Assembly (NCBI GenBank): GCA_037176845.1
Contig: JAYKXP010000031.1
Location: 62,001 to 126,000, forward strand
Reading direction: 5' to 3'
Length of the DNA stretch: 64,000 bases
Origin: Paramarasmius palmivorus
Taxonomy: Eukaryota; Basidiomycota; Agaricomycetes; Agaricales; Marasmiaceae
Under the pieces are notes generated by a model, which had not been told where the DNA came from, did no database searches, and saw only the letters and a program-made list of their open reading frames with translations. Position numbers and translations under genes: made by a program. Shown here piece after piece: positions 49,673 to 59,823 of the stretch (position 1 is its first letter; each line of letters starts with the position of its first letter).

Positions 49673-50049
49673 ACTTGACAGAAACAGAAAGAATAGATCC
49701 TCGTTTTATTGTAGGGTTTTCAATACAGAGACACACGCTTGTCTACAACGATTGCTTGATGGCAACCCGGACGAGCACAGCGCATTTTATTCGGTTTACT
49801 TAACAAACTACACCATCAAGCGCCGATGCCATCATACAGGATACTGCGATCATGATCATCGCCTAGATTGTATGATATAGATACTGGACATAGAAAGGAC
49901 CACTCATGCGAGGGCAGATATGAGCGCATATGAGCACATGAACGTGTCGTTCAACTAAGTCAGTCATTGGTTGGAAAACAAGCTTCTGCTCAATGATTTC
50001 TTCAATAGATGTACAAGTGAAAAATCATCAATGCTATTGTTAGAATGGT

Positions 50050-50500
50050 GCATACGACAGATGTTTCTACACGGTAATGGTGACTACTAGTCGTTCTACA
50101 AAAGGAACTTGAATTCAAGGGTAGAGTTATCTTCAAGGGATTTGTCAAGTCCAGCGGCATGGTGAGTCTCAATGTGCACAAGGGGAATTATCAGGTCTAG
50201 CAACATGACGAAAGAGATCACATGTATGATTGAATGATGATCGATGATCACGGAACGATAGCAAGAGTGCCTTCTTCATTAAAGAGATTGTCTTCTTCGG
50301 CGTGCATCGTCACGGTGCATCAACGCCATACCTCACACACGAATGAGTATTGCCTGGGCTTGAAGCAAAATATATCGCTGGTTCCAACGTGATAGGCTGT
50401 AAGCATACAACTTGGACAAGCAGATGAGTAACAAAAGAACGAGATGGGATGTGTGGCGAGATGCACGCGATTATGATGGGAGTAAACAAAAGACAACGAA
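50050..50500. other. Duplicated spacer upstream of GH76-like copy C
   Basis: No gene is seen. Sequence at 50060-50285 matches 38955-39125 upstream of copy B with small indels. Confidence 0.45.
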
Positions 50501-50835
50501 TGATGTACGTACAGCCGAGGAGCTAGACTTTCAGGTACGAGGCTATAAGTCAACAACTTGGACAAGCACATAAGTGATGAAAGAACGAGATGAGATGAGT
50601 GGCGAGATGGGCACGGGAGACAAAGTGAGGTGGCTGCTCCCGCGTCATCTCATCCTCTGATGGTCTCTCGCAAGCAAATTGACAGGCCGCATTATCGTTA
50701 CAGCAGCCTTATGTGAATAAACGCAGTCTCTCTGAGGCGAGCAATACGTTCTTAGCCGTTCAACATTCGAGCTGGATAGATATTATAGCATTAAACCTAA
50801 TAACCGTTCAGTTGATAGGAGAAGGTCCGTAAAGC

Positions 50836-51111
50836 GTGTATGGGCGCACCGTAGAGAATGACTCGGACATCATTCAAGTGGAAGACATGTCACTGTCTCA
50901 AAAAGACGCAGTTGAAGCCAAACTGTCTGTATGCGAGAACATCGACATTGTCGAGCTTCCCAATAGACCTTCCCGTGACTGCTATACTCCCACTTATATG
51001 TCGACTAACTCAACAGAGACCATCATCAATTTCTCCAACACTTTCCATCAAGGCTGTTACCTCAGAGTCGGTGTACGGGGTGAGGACTATAACTCGAAGG
51101 TTGTCTTGTAG
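50836..51111 (+). CDS. Hypothetical 91-residue ORF, duplicated at 29283
   Basis: Intact frame starting MYGRTVENDSDIIQVEDMSL and containing SVCENIDIVELPNRPSRDC and FHQGCYLRVGVRGEDYN. No signal peptide, membrane helix or known domain. The DNA is nearly identical to 29283-29575, where a 10-base deletion breaks it. The duplication ends near 51180, before the membrane protein part present after the first copy, so this may be a stranded 5' exon rather than a gene. Confidence 0.35.
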   Translation: MYGRTVENDSDIIQVEDMSLSQKDAVEAKLSVCENIDIVELPNRPSRDCYTPTYMSTNSTETIINFSNTFHQGCYLRVGVRGEDYNSKVVL

Positions 51112-51505
51112 AGCAAGTGATGGACTTGAAACTGGCTGATGAAATGGCTTAAAAGGCACCAAGTAGCACATCTCACCTGCGGCCTAATCCACCTCCGTGC
51201 AAATTGAAAAGTGTGGTATGCATAGCCTGGCGCGCCGCTGGTGATGAAGATAATGTTGATGTTGGAGAGTGTGTAAGTGTTTCTGAGCATGGTTAGCTTG
51301 AGGTGGGGCCCGGGGGTTCCACGTACCTTCGAATATAGAGTTATATCGGGCCATTACGGTGCACTATATTGCCTCGCATGTGAGGATGTCACACAAGAAG
51401 TAAAAGGAAAAAGGTGTTCAACCGTAGTGGTGGTCATGAGAAGAGGTGTAAAGTTACGTTAATGGAAGCGACTCCGGGAAAAAGGAACCGTTCTAAACAG
51501 GTTAT

Positions 51506-51571
51506 TTTCCCTGACTGGGAGTCGAACCCAGCTTCCGGCGCACTGCTTAACGAGCGGGTATACTACAGGGA
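51506..51571 (-). pseudogene. tRNA-Asp-derived sequence, shortened
   Basis: T arm with B box intact (CTGGGAGTCGAACCCAG). The D-arm side is GGTATACTACAGGGA and the middle is deleted. Counterpart of 39734-39825. Confidence 0.6.
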
Positions 51572-51766
51572 CATCATCCGTCCCGTATCCCATCAATCAT
51601 TGTTTGATGAGAGGTTCATAGTAGTGGTTGCTATTTTTCATCACCGACACCATACCTCAACCGATACGAGGCTTTGAAGTATGATCTATTTCTGATTCCA
51701 TAATATCCATAGCCAGGTAGTTAGTAGTAAAAAAAAAAAACGAAACGTTAGCGGGAGCGGACTCAT

Positions 51767-51845
51767 CTCCCTGCTGGGAGTTGAACCCAGACTTTACCGT
51801 GACACGTTGGATAGGCGCGTGTATTAACCCGTACGCTACTAGGGA
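51767..51845 (-). pseudogene. tRNA-Asp-derived sequence
   Basis: CTCCCTGCTGGGAGTTGAACCC, then GATAGGCGCGTGTATTAACC and CGCTACTAGGGA. The 3' anticodon stem is lost. Confidence 0.6.
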
Positions 51846-52037
51846 GTGATCGATTGTAGCGAATGATATCTCTAATCGGCTTCTTATGCATTATGCCTCG
51901 GTTGTCTCTTCGGATTCTTCCAAACTCGGTAAGCATTGCACGCACGAAGTCTGGATGAGAGTCCAATGTTTAGTTCCGCAGCGTTATATACAACACGAGA
52001 CCTAGGAGAGAAAAAAACAACTATCCAGCTATTCCAT

Positions 52038-52121
52038 CACTCTGATGGGAATTGAATCCAGATTTCACGTCAATATTCATGACAGGCGCGTGTAGTAACC
52101 GGTTTACGTGACTACCAGGGA
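52038..52121 (-). pseudogene. tRNA-Asp-derived sequence
   Basis: The 5' half is well kept including GACAGGCGCGTG (GTC anticodon in place). The D arm carries an insertion (GGTTTACGTGACTACC) and the T arm is altered (GGGAATTGAATCCAG). Confidence 0.6.
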
Positions 52122-52652
52122 ACTTCTATGTTGATCAAGGTATTGATATTGACATCCAGGCGGATACAGGAACCACAACTAACCCGACATCTCGATCATA
52201 CGATGAACCTATGTGTATTTCGGAGGCACGAGATGGGGACGATGAACTAGAAGTCGGAGGATCCAGACCGTGTTCTGATACTCGAGTTTTCTCGATTTTA
52301 ACTCACCAGAATGAAGAATCCTCCAATATGACAGGTTAGACTCGGGAGATAGGAAAGCGTGTGTACACTTGTGACTTGAATATACCCTATGATTCGGACA
52401 AGTCTGGAACAGAGCGTACACCTAGAATCGATCAAGATATTCACTGTGTGTCCTTGGGTTGCCGTACGAAATACGCTTGTACCAACTCAAACTGCGATAG
52501 CCGGATCGTGACTTGAAAAACAACCGGTTCGGTTGTCCGAGCTCTTTCAATTTCAACAAGTCTAGTATATGTGAGGTTACTGTAAAATTCCAGAGTTTCA
52601 GTTGTAATAATAGGAACGAAAAATGGAATAAAAGCTCAAGGAATCGTGAAAA

Positions 52653-52745
52653 TCTCCCCGGCTGGGAGTCGAACCCAGCTTCCGCGCACATGACGAGGAT
52701 GCCCAATCATGATAGACGCATGTACTGACCTATATACTACGAGGG
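52653..52745 (-). pseudogene. tRNA-Asp-derived sequence
   Basis: T arm intact, TTCCGCGCAC for the 3' anticodon stem, GATAGACGCATG for the 5' half, and an acceptor mismatch (ACGAGGGA). Confidence 0.62.
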
Positions 52746-53014
52746 ATACATGTCTCTTGGACTTGATCTCAACTAATTCGAGTTCTCAGTGTTCGTCGTA
52801 GGTACCTGATAACCTGCGGCGATAGAAGGGCATGTCGATCAAAAAACCAAAGAACCCGACTGTTAGAGTACTGCCCCCAAACCTCATCAACGCTCGGGCC
52901 ACCTTATAGTTGTTGGGCTCAGGTCGGAGATTGATTCCGGGGTGCGAGGAGTTTTGTTGAAGAAAAAGACTGCCGGTAGTATAAAAACTATGGTATCCAA
53001 CAAGTATACAGTAT

Positions 53015-53091
53015 ATCCCTGGCTGGGAGTCGAACCCAGACTTCGCGTCTGCGACCTTGTATGCGTGTAATAACCAGTATACTACCAGGGA
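53015..53091 (-). pseudogene. tRNA-Asp-derived sequence
   Basis: Acceptor halves and B box intact, A-box side AACCAGTATACTACC. The anticodon arm is replaced by CGCGTCTGCGACC...ATGCGTG. Confidence 0.65.
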
Positions 53092-53316
53092 TTCATGGTT
53101 TTCCGACTAGTGAAGCTGTTATCTCAATCGATATCTGTCGTATCCGATAACCTGTGGCGATAGAAGGCCATGTGCATCAGAGAACCTGGGATATTAAGGA
53201 ACACCCCGAAAAAGGGAGTAGCGGTGTTTATATTCAACCTATTCTTCGTCATTTGGATACCCTATTTATACACACTCCTGATGGGACAGAAAACAAACTG
53301 TTCCGTTATCCTCAAT

Positions 53317-53400
53317 CTTCCCGGCTGGGAATCGAACCCAGTTGTCGCGCCTATGACTCTACCAACATGGCGCGTGTATTAACCCATATACTACCAGGGA
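53317..53400 (-). pseudogene. tRNA-Asp-derived sequence
   Basis: TCCCGGCTGGGAATCGAACCC and ACCCATATACTACCAGGGA bound it. GTCGCGCC...GGCGCGTG still gives a CGCGCC/GGCGCG-like stem, but the loop does not contain GTC. Confidence 0.63.
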
Positions 53401-53923
53401 CTGGCTGTTGGAGGACCTGGCTCTTTTATTTCAACCTTGAATTTTTCTCTTCCGTCATACCCGATATTCTGTGGCGACGGAATAGCATGTGCACTTGAAA
53501 TGGAGAATGTTATAGGCCGACTGCATTGGGAGTAGAGTTATGCGAGAGGGAAAACAGCATGTAAGGCGCCCGTACTAGCGCTCATATCAGGGATATCTTT
53601 TTCATTACATACATTACGTACCTGACTCGTTTGTTACTTCTTTACCACCATGTCGCCCGCGTCGGCTTAGCTCGTTGTAGCTCTCTCTTCGTTTACTCGA
53701 ATATACACAGGTCATACGCAGCCGTGTGTGGTGAAGTTGACGGGTCATACGCAGCCGTGTGTGGTGAAGTTGACGCAGACGCGTTACACAGCAGGAATAA
53801 AACTCCAATTCGTACTGACCAAATAACTAGCTCGTTAAAGGACCAAGTTCAACATGGTGAAGCTCCGTGTTTCAGGGAGAGTATACTGAGGACTTGGAAA
53901 AAAACCGTTCCATTCTCTCCTAG

Positions 53924-54021
53924 ATCCCTGGCTGGGAATTGAGCCCAGATTTCGCGCGTGCAAGCTTGTCGTTTTCCCTCCTCACAATAGGCGCGTGTAC
54001 TGACCAGTATACTACCGGGGA
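53924..54021 (-). pseudogene. tRNA-Asp-derived sequence with altered anticodon
   Basis: Acceptor, T arm (GGGAATTGAGCCC) and anticodon stem (TTTCGCGCG / GGCGCGTG) are largely kept. The loop reads GCCTATTGTG on the minus strand, so ATT stands where GTC should be. Confidence 0.63.
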
Positions 54022-54306
54022 CTGTTTCTCAACTTGTGAAGCTGTTATTGTAGACTACTTCGTCCTCTCAAAGCCCATCTGATAATCTGCGGCGATAGAA
54101 GGCGATGTCAATCAAAGAACCCCGGATATTAAGGAACACTTTGAAAGAGTCACAGGCCGGGTGACGCGTAGTAGAACCCTTCCTTGTCCCTCAGATCGTC
54201 CCACACTCCCGATGGATGACAGAAAATGGACAGTCAGGTATTCTGTACATATCAACGTACGCTAGATTCCCTGCGCAGTTGGAGAAAAACATTCTTCCAC
54301 TCTGAT

Positions 54307-54392
54307 ATCCCTAGCTGGGAATCGAACCCAGCTCTCGTGCCTGCGACTTTGTGTATTTTGGGCGCGTGTACTGACCAGTGAACTACCAGGGA
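54307..54392 (-). pseudogene. tRNA-Asp-derived sequence
   Basis: TCCCTAGCTGGGAATCGAACCC...GGGCGCGTGTACTGACCAGTGAACTACCAGGGA. The 3' anticodon stem is changed to CTCGTGCC and there is no GTC. Confidence 0.63.
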
Positions 54393-54752
54393 TCGATATT
54401 AGGCCTTGTGCTACTATAGTAACATCGTGGCTCTCCCATTCTAACATTCAATTTGTCCTATCCATCCCATTCGACAAGCTACAGCGATAGATGGAAAAGC
54501 ATATCCAGCTCGAAAAACTACCGAGTAATTTAAAAGCACAAGCCTAAAGAGAGTGCATAGTAACTGTTTGAGTAGACCGTTTTCTTATCGCTCCGGTTAC
54601 AGGGCACAATATGCGATTCACGATTCCGCCAAAGGAGCTATACGCGTGTCAGTTCGAGTCGGTGAGCTTGGTAGAATAAACATCGTGATCGACGTAAGCC
54701 ACGCGAGAGCTCCAGTGAGAGGAAAGAAAAAGGGTAATGAGCAGCAAAGTAT

Positions 54753-54845
54753 CTCCCTGGCTGGGAGTCGAACCCAGCTTTCGCGCGTAGCTACAGTCCA
54801 GAGGTTAATGACAGGCGCGTGTACTAACCGATATACTACCAGGGA
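54753..54845 (-). tRNA. tRNA-Asp (GTC) with intron
   Basis: Complete cloverleaf on the minus strand with loop CTGTCA, anticodon stem CGCGC/GCGCG and an intron of about 21 nt containing GGAC, which could pair with the anticodon. It differs from the other introns. Confidence 0.87.
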
Positions 54846-55029
54846 GTCGACTCATGGTCGAGGATCAGCAATGTGACATGTGTTTTGGGGCGTGGGAGAA
54901 ATGATTTCATTAGGGTTTGGGTTTCGGAGGCGGGTTACGATGACAACTGCGCTTTGCCGTTCCCCACAACTATCGTTCCACTCTTTCAACGCCAAATACG
55001 ACAACTCTCGCCCAAGATGCCTCGAATCG

Positions 55030-55290
55030 AAACCCAAACGACGCTTTCATGAGACGAAACTCGGAAGAGAACAACCACCAACTGTAACGAAACCCGTTCA
55101 TGAAACGCAACCACGCGATGGCCTAGGTCGTTGGAGGTTGGACATGAAACTGTGAAGACGTGGAGAACTTCACATGAAACGACGGCGATAAGATCGATAC
55201 AGCAGGCCTAGTCGTACGTTGGGGAAGGATTGAACATGCCCGACAAAACGATGAAACCGTCGATACCCCAAACGAAACACCACTCGAAAC
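55030..55290 (+). promoter_or_regulatory. Cluster of RYGAAAC motifs upstream of the heptad gene
   Basis: About nine copies of ATGAAAC, ACGAAAC or TCGAAAC occur within 260 bp. A similar series lies at 62750-63000 before the paralogue at 63127. The core resembles the fungal pheromone/Ste12 response element TGAAAC. A binding role is inference only. Confidence 0.35.
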
Positions 55291-55395
55291 TCCAACCATA
55301 CATGCTCTCAGTGCCATCCTCTCGACTGTAGGGTACATAAGCCTCCCTCCGTCCCTCGTTTGTCTCACTATCTCAAGTTTTGTCCACCTGCCAAC

Positions 55396-56043
55396 ATGAA
55401 GGTACGCCCCCACTCCTCCCTTCCTCACAAACGCTAACAACGCCCCACATAGCTCATCACCCTCATCACTCTGACCGCTTACGCTCTCTCCGTATCGGGT
55501 GCTGCTCTCAAGATGAAGAGATCTGATTCGGACGTGTATGGTGGAGAAGATTCTACCTCGGTGCGTAATTATCCATATCTCTTCAGATCAGCGGCTTATC
55601 GATGCGTTTGTTATTGGCAGTGTAACCAATATGGCGGTTGCGAAACCTACACTCCCCCACCTCCTTCTCCTGGCGATGACTGTGACCAATACGGCAGCTG
55701 TGGATCGGACAACTACACTCCTACCAACGACTGTGACCAATACGGCGGGTGCGATACCTACACTCCACCTCCCACAGAAAACTGCGACGAATACGGTTCT
55801 TGCCAGCCTCCGGAGAAACGTTGTGAAGAGTACGGTGGCTGCGATGACGGCACCCCATCACTACCTCCTCCCACATGCGATCAATACGGTGGATGCGACA
55901 CACCTACCCCTACTTGTGAAGAATATGGCGGCTGCGGCACATCTCTCCCTATCGGTAGTTGCGACCAGTATGGAGGCTGCGACACCGACACCCCATCTCC
56001 TTCCGAGTGCGACCAATACGGCGGTTGTGAAGAGAATTATTAG
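55396..56043 (+). CDS. Secreted repeat protein with nine CxxYGxC heptads
   Basis: Exons 55396-55401 (Met-Lys), 55453-55560 and 55621-56043, with two phase-0 introns at the same places as in the genes at 592 and 63127. About 178 residues. The signal peptide (LITLITLTAYALSVSGA) is followed by ALKMKR, a Kex2-type site, then SDSDVYGG. The mature part holds nine heptads C-[DNE]-[QE]-Y-G-[GS]-C spaced by 3 to 13 residues rich in Pro, Thr and Ser. One heptad follows a second KR (PPEKR). There are 18 cysteines, all within the heptads, so each may close a small disulfide loop. No known domain. It may be a structural wall protein, an effector-like secreted protein or a precursor of small peptides. DNA from 54938 to 56261, including the tRNA downstream, is duplicated at 62655-63941. 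Confidence 0.8.
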
Positions 56044-56165
56044 TCTCCTTCTCGGGGTTTCATGGTTCCGTGTTCAATGGGCTTCTCAACACTGTTCATG
56101 TCGTATTCTAATCCTAATCTTAATACACTGATTGATCAATCCGCTGCGTGAAAAATGAGACAGCA

Positions 56166-56261
56166 TCCCTGGTAGTATATCGGTTAGTACGCGTGCCTGT
56201 CATACTAGGTTTTGAAGTAATAATTGCGCGCGAAAGCTGGGTTCAACTCCCAGCCAAGGAG
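56166..56261 (+). pseudogene. tRNA-Asp (GTC)-like, slightly degenerate
   Basis: Anticodon loop CTGTCA and all arms are recognisable. The anticodon stem has a wobble pair, the B box is GGTTCAACTCC and the acceptor has one mismatch (CCAAGGA). The intron is nearly identical to that of the intact copy at 63846. Function is doubtful. Confidence 0.65.
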
Positions 56262-56492
56262 ATTGCAGATGGTTGCAGGCTTTTTTTTGGTGGTCGTTTC
56301 TCTAAGTATGGATTCTGGAAACAGGGATATTCACGTATGAGGAATTTCGACATTTACTGTGACACTGAGAACTGGTTCTTGGGGCGGGTGATACAAAACA
56401 AAAGAAGAATGCGATCTCTGGCAGTATTAGTACACGCACCTCATGGAATTGAAGTATTGGGTAGATACAACAGACTCAGTAGTTTTCATGCT

Positions 56493-56585
56493 TCCCTTGT
56501 AGCATATTGGTTAGTGCATGTGTTCATCATATGCAAGATACGCTGCGGTGTTCGCGGAAGTTGGGTTTGACTACCAGCTAGGGAG
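56493..56585 (+). pseudogene. tRNA-Asp-derived sequence
   Basis: TTCCCTTGTAGCATATTGGTTAG at the start and GGGTTTGACTACCAGCTAGGGA at the end. The middle carries TTCATCATATG with no Asp anticodon. Confidence 0.55.
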
Positions 56586-56804
56586 ATGAAAAAGGGAAAT
56601 GTAATTTTTTGCACGACCTTCGAAAACACAACAATTCAACTTGGTTGATCTTGAGCCCGTGAGATAGCATGTGCTGACCGGCAGCTTTGGGCAGTCAGGG
56701 TGGCGTGCCCAAGGATGAGGATACGGTATTCGGATCGTAATTGACCGTTTACGCTACCACATTCTTGGACGACTGTTGTTTCTTGAGCATTTTGCAACTA
56801 TTTA

Positions 56805-57292
56805 CGAATCCCTAGAAACATTTTTCCGTAAATTGAGGCTTTGGATGGTATTTACACCCCAACAAAGGGCTCCACTTGGCCAGACGCGCCAACCCAGCGC
56901 TTCAGCAGTCGTGTTAATTTCCTCACCGCCGACTTCATGTGTAGAGATACTGAAGAGATACTATATCTCACTCGAGTTTTCGTCCTTGACACACAAATTG
57001 AAATCCCGATCTCATTGACTGACCGCAGTCATTGAAATTCTGCCTGTTTTTCTTGGTTTCACTGACAGAAGCAGTGTGAATGATATTCTATATAGCGTGG
57101 CAGTTTCATCAGATATCATGTCTTCTCAATGTGGTGGTGGTGGTAGTCAATGTACGGTGGCTACTGGGAATGTGAGTGATGCGAGCGCCGGACAAACGCT
57201 GGGTCGCGTCTGGCTGAGTGGAGCCCTTTGTTTCGATGTAAATACCATCAAAAGCCTCGATTTTTTAAGAAAAAAATGTTTCTAGGGATTCG
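56805..57292. mobile_element. MITE-like element, TTA target duplication
   Basis: About 488 bp bounded by imperfect inverted repeats of roughly 105 bp. The left end begins CGAATCCCTAGAAACATTTT and the right end is its reverse complement ending ATGTTTCTAGGGATTCG. The bases just outside are TTA on both sides (56802-56804 and 57293-57295), a 3-bp duplication typical of the PIF/Harbinger group. No transposase is present, so it is non-autonomous. Confidence 0.75.
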
Positions 57293-57771
57293 TTAATAGC
57301 TGTGGACAACTCCGACCCATAAGCTCTATATGGCTTATCACCGTGATAGCGACACGGTCGCATTTCTTTCGGCAACCATCATCACGAGTCCCTTGGCTAT
57401 ATCAGGCAACCGTATACTGGTGCAACCCTTTCAGGCCTTTCTCCCCGCAATTAAAGCACAGAATTGTGTCCTATCTTTTTTACATGTTCATTGACTCGCA
57501 TTGACAGTAAAAATTCTACATGTAAATTTTCTTCTCGCTGCATCCTGGTTCCGTGGATCAAGACCTATGCTGACGGTCACAGCACATATCACTATTCGAC
57601 TCCATCCAACTTGGTGATCATCTTCTGATATGTCACGATCCGTGACCCGAAGAATGAATCACCTCAGTCGACAGGTGATGATTAGATGGGGTATCTGAAT
57701 AAAATCGCCAGCGGGGCCTACTTCAGTACAGTTTGGTCCCTCCCCATATCACAATCCTTGTCAGCTACAAA

Positions 57772-59083
57772 ATGCGATGGTTGCCTGTATTATGGTGCGT
57801 TTCCGTGTTTCGCGTATGCGCTGAGCCGTCGGCGTTCAACGGTTCCTTCAGTATAGCTGTGGTACCGTCATGGGGTCTCAACGTAACTATCGATAATGTT
57901 GAGCCTACTTCGGCTGTGCTGAGGGGTGGAAGCATCTTGCTCCATATTACATGGCATGCAGACGAAGATGGCTCTTTTAAATTTGCATTGAAGAAGTTTG
58001 GTGTTGATGATTACCCAATCGCGTCCACGCAGTCTATTGATTCCAAAAGTTCCGCGTCGGGTTTCATATTCGAGTCTATATCCCCGGGGTATGTGTCCTT
58101 TACATGGAACGGTTCATTGCTCATGATACCTTTGTAGGAAATACTCTTTGGTTGCGTCGAATGATGATGTGTGCGTTCTTTGGGCAGTTTATCACTACTA
58201 GATCGTCATTATATCACTTGGGTAGCTCGGCCACCGGTGTATATCTCGATGAATTCTCTGCTCCGATTCAGGCCACGGATAGGAAGGGTTCCCAGTTTAC
58301 GCTTCCCATAAGGTAAGTCAATCCCATTTCCGTAATCACAGCCGCTAAGGGCACACGCAGATCCAGTTCCAATGGCCCAATAACTAGTTCCTCAAACCAA
58401 ACGTAAATGAATCCCATTCACTTAGTTAAGATTACAAGCGCTGAAGGCACACACAGATCCAACTCCAATATTCCGATACCACAACCAACGTAAATGAATC
58501 ACATTCCTTAAATTGCAACCGCTAAAGACACACAGATCCGTATCCGACAACCCAATGTCCAATGTCAGGCCAAATACTTTAGGATCGGCAGCAGCGCCAA
58601 CGTAAATGAATCACCTTCCTTGAATTGCAATTACTTAATCCACACACAGATCCACAACACATAATTCCCCAGAAGCAGGGTGAATATCCCATTTCTTTAA
58701 TGACAACTGCTAAAGGCACACCCAGATCCAAAACCACACGTTCACTCATCATCGGCGCTACTACTGGCCCCATCTGCTTCACTGCATCAATCCTCGTCAT
58801 CGGCATATACCTTCTTCGAAAGCGACGAGAATCAAAGAACCGGACCGTTTCCCGTCCATTTGATGCGCCATGTGTTCCTAAATCCCATCGTAAAATCGAA
58901 TCGCCCTCAGAAAACTCAAACGATGACAATCCCACTGTTACTGTCGCCGAAGCAATTAGATCTCCACCTCGAATACGAAGACACAATGACAGTGGGTGGA
59001 GACCAGGGCCTCCCTCAGAGGTTGATAGCGGTAGCGGGAGTAATGTGTTGGATCTTCCACCGGAATACGAGTATGCATTGTAA
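57772..59083 (+). CDS. Single-pass membrane protein with phase-2 mini-exon stalk
   Basis: Nine exons fit: 57772-57794, 57852-58088, 58138-58170, 58226-58312, four mini-exons 58361-58402, 58457-58489, 58536-58601 and 58650-58679, and 58726-59083. Total 909 nt, 302 residues. Every intron is phase 2, and every internal exon is a multiple of three (237, 33, 87, 42, 33, 66 and 30 nt). Short leader MRWLPVLC, an extracellular domain (NVTIDNVEPTSAVLRGG, LHITWHADEDGS) like that at 44739, a Ser/Asn/Pro/Thr stalk coded by the mini-exons, a membrane helix (IIGATTGPICFTASILVIGI), RKRR, and a tail with HNDSGWRPGPP and LDLPPEYEYAL. It is followed by a tandem paralogue at 59824. Ligand and role unknown. Confidence 0.8.
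58313..58725 (+). repeat. Tandem exon-intron repeat (stalk mini-exons)
   Basis: Five similar introns start GTAAGTCA, GTAAATGA or GTGAAT, contain CCGCTAA-like sequence before the acceptor, and end CACACGCAG, CACACACAG, GACACACAG or CACACCCAG. Each is followed by an exon beginning ATCC. The unit is thus a whole exon plus intron, copied in tandem. Confidence 0.78.
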
Positions 59084-59255
59084 TGGGATCAGAAGAGGAT
59101 TTGACTCGAAGGAAGCCAGGTAGATTGGGCAGACACGATACCGAATACTAGTGTCACTCGCTAGCATATTACCAATCCATTGAGCGGTAAATGTTACACG
59201 TCAACACCGTATAGTTAGATTGAGGTTTCAAAGTTTCAGCAGCAAACCGTAGGAA

Positions 59256-59344
59256 TCCATCTATAGCTAAGAGTCGAATCCGGGCTTTCCATGTTTGATA
59301 TGTTCATGACAGTCGCGTGTATGAATCTGTACGCCACAAGGAAG
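59256..59344 (-). pseudogene. tRNA-Asp-derived sequence, degraded
   Basis: AGAGTCGAATCC (T arm), TGACAGTCGCGTGTATGAA (5' anticodon half) and GTACGCCACAAGGAAG remain in the right order. Acceptor pairing is lost. Confidence 0.45.
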
Positions 59345-59823
59345 TGCAGTTCTATATGGCACGTCATTGTGATTCTCACACGGTTGCATTTCTTCTCGGC
59401 AACCATCATCACGAATCCCTTGGCTACTATCTCGTCGATATCAGGCGTCCGTATACTGGTGAATGAGCGGAGGTGCAACCTTTTCAGGCCTTCCTCCCCG
59501 CAACCAAAGCACAGGCTTGTGTTCCATCTTGTTTGCATGTTCATTGACTCGCATTGACAGTCAAAATTCTACATGGCATTTTTTGGTTCTCGCTGCATCC
59601 TGGTTCCGTAGATAAAAACCTATGCTGATGGTCGCAGCAGATATCACTACTCGCTTCCATCGAGCTTGATTATCTCGAATGTATCACGAGTCGTAACTAA
59701 AAGAACGAATCACATCAGTCGACAGATGATGATCAGGTGGGGTATCAATAAAATCGCCAGCGAAGGGTCTACTTCAGTACTGTTTGTTCCCTCCCCATAT
59801 CGCGACCCTAGTCAGCCACAAAA

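Noticed and set aside
53700..53780. Two tandem copies of about 33 bp (GTCATACGCAGCCGTGTGTG...) suggestive of a direct-repeat array
   Set aside because: Only two copies without a spacer, so it is a simple local duplication, not a CRISPR or regulatory array.
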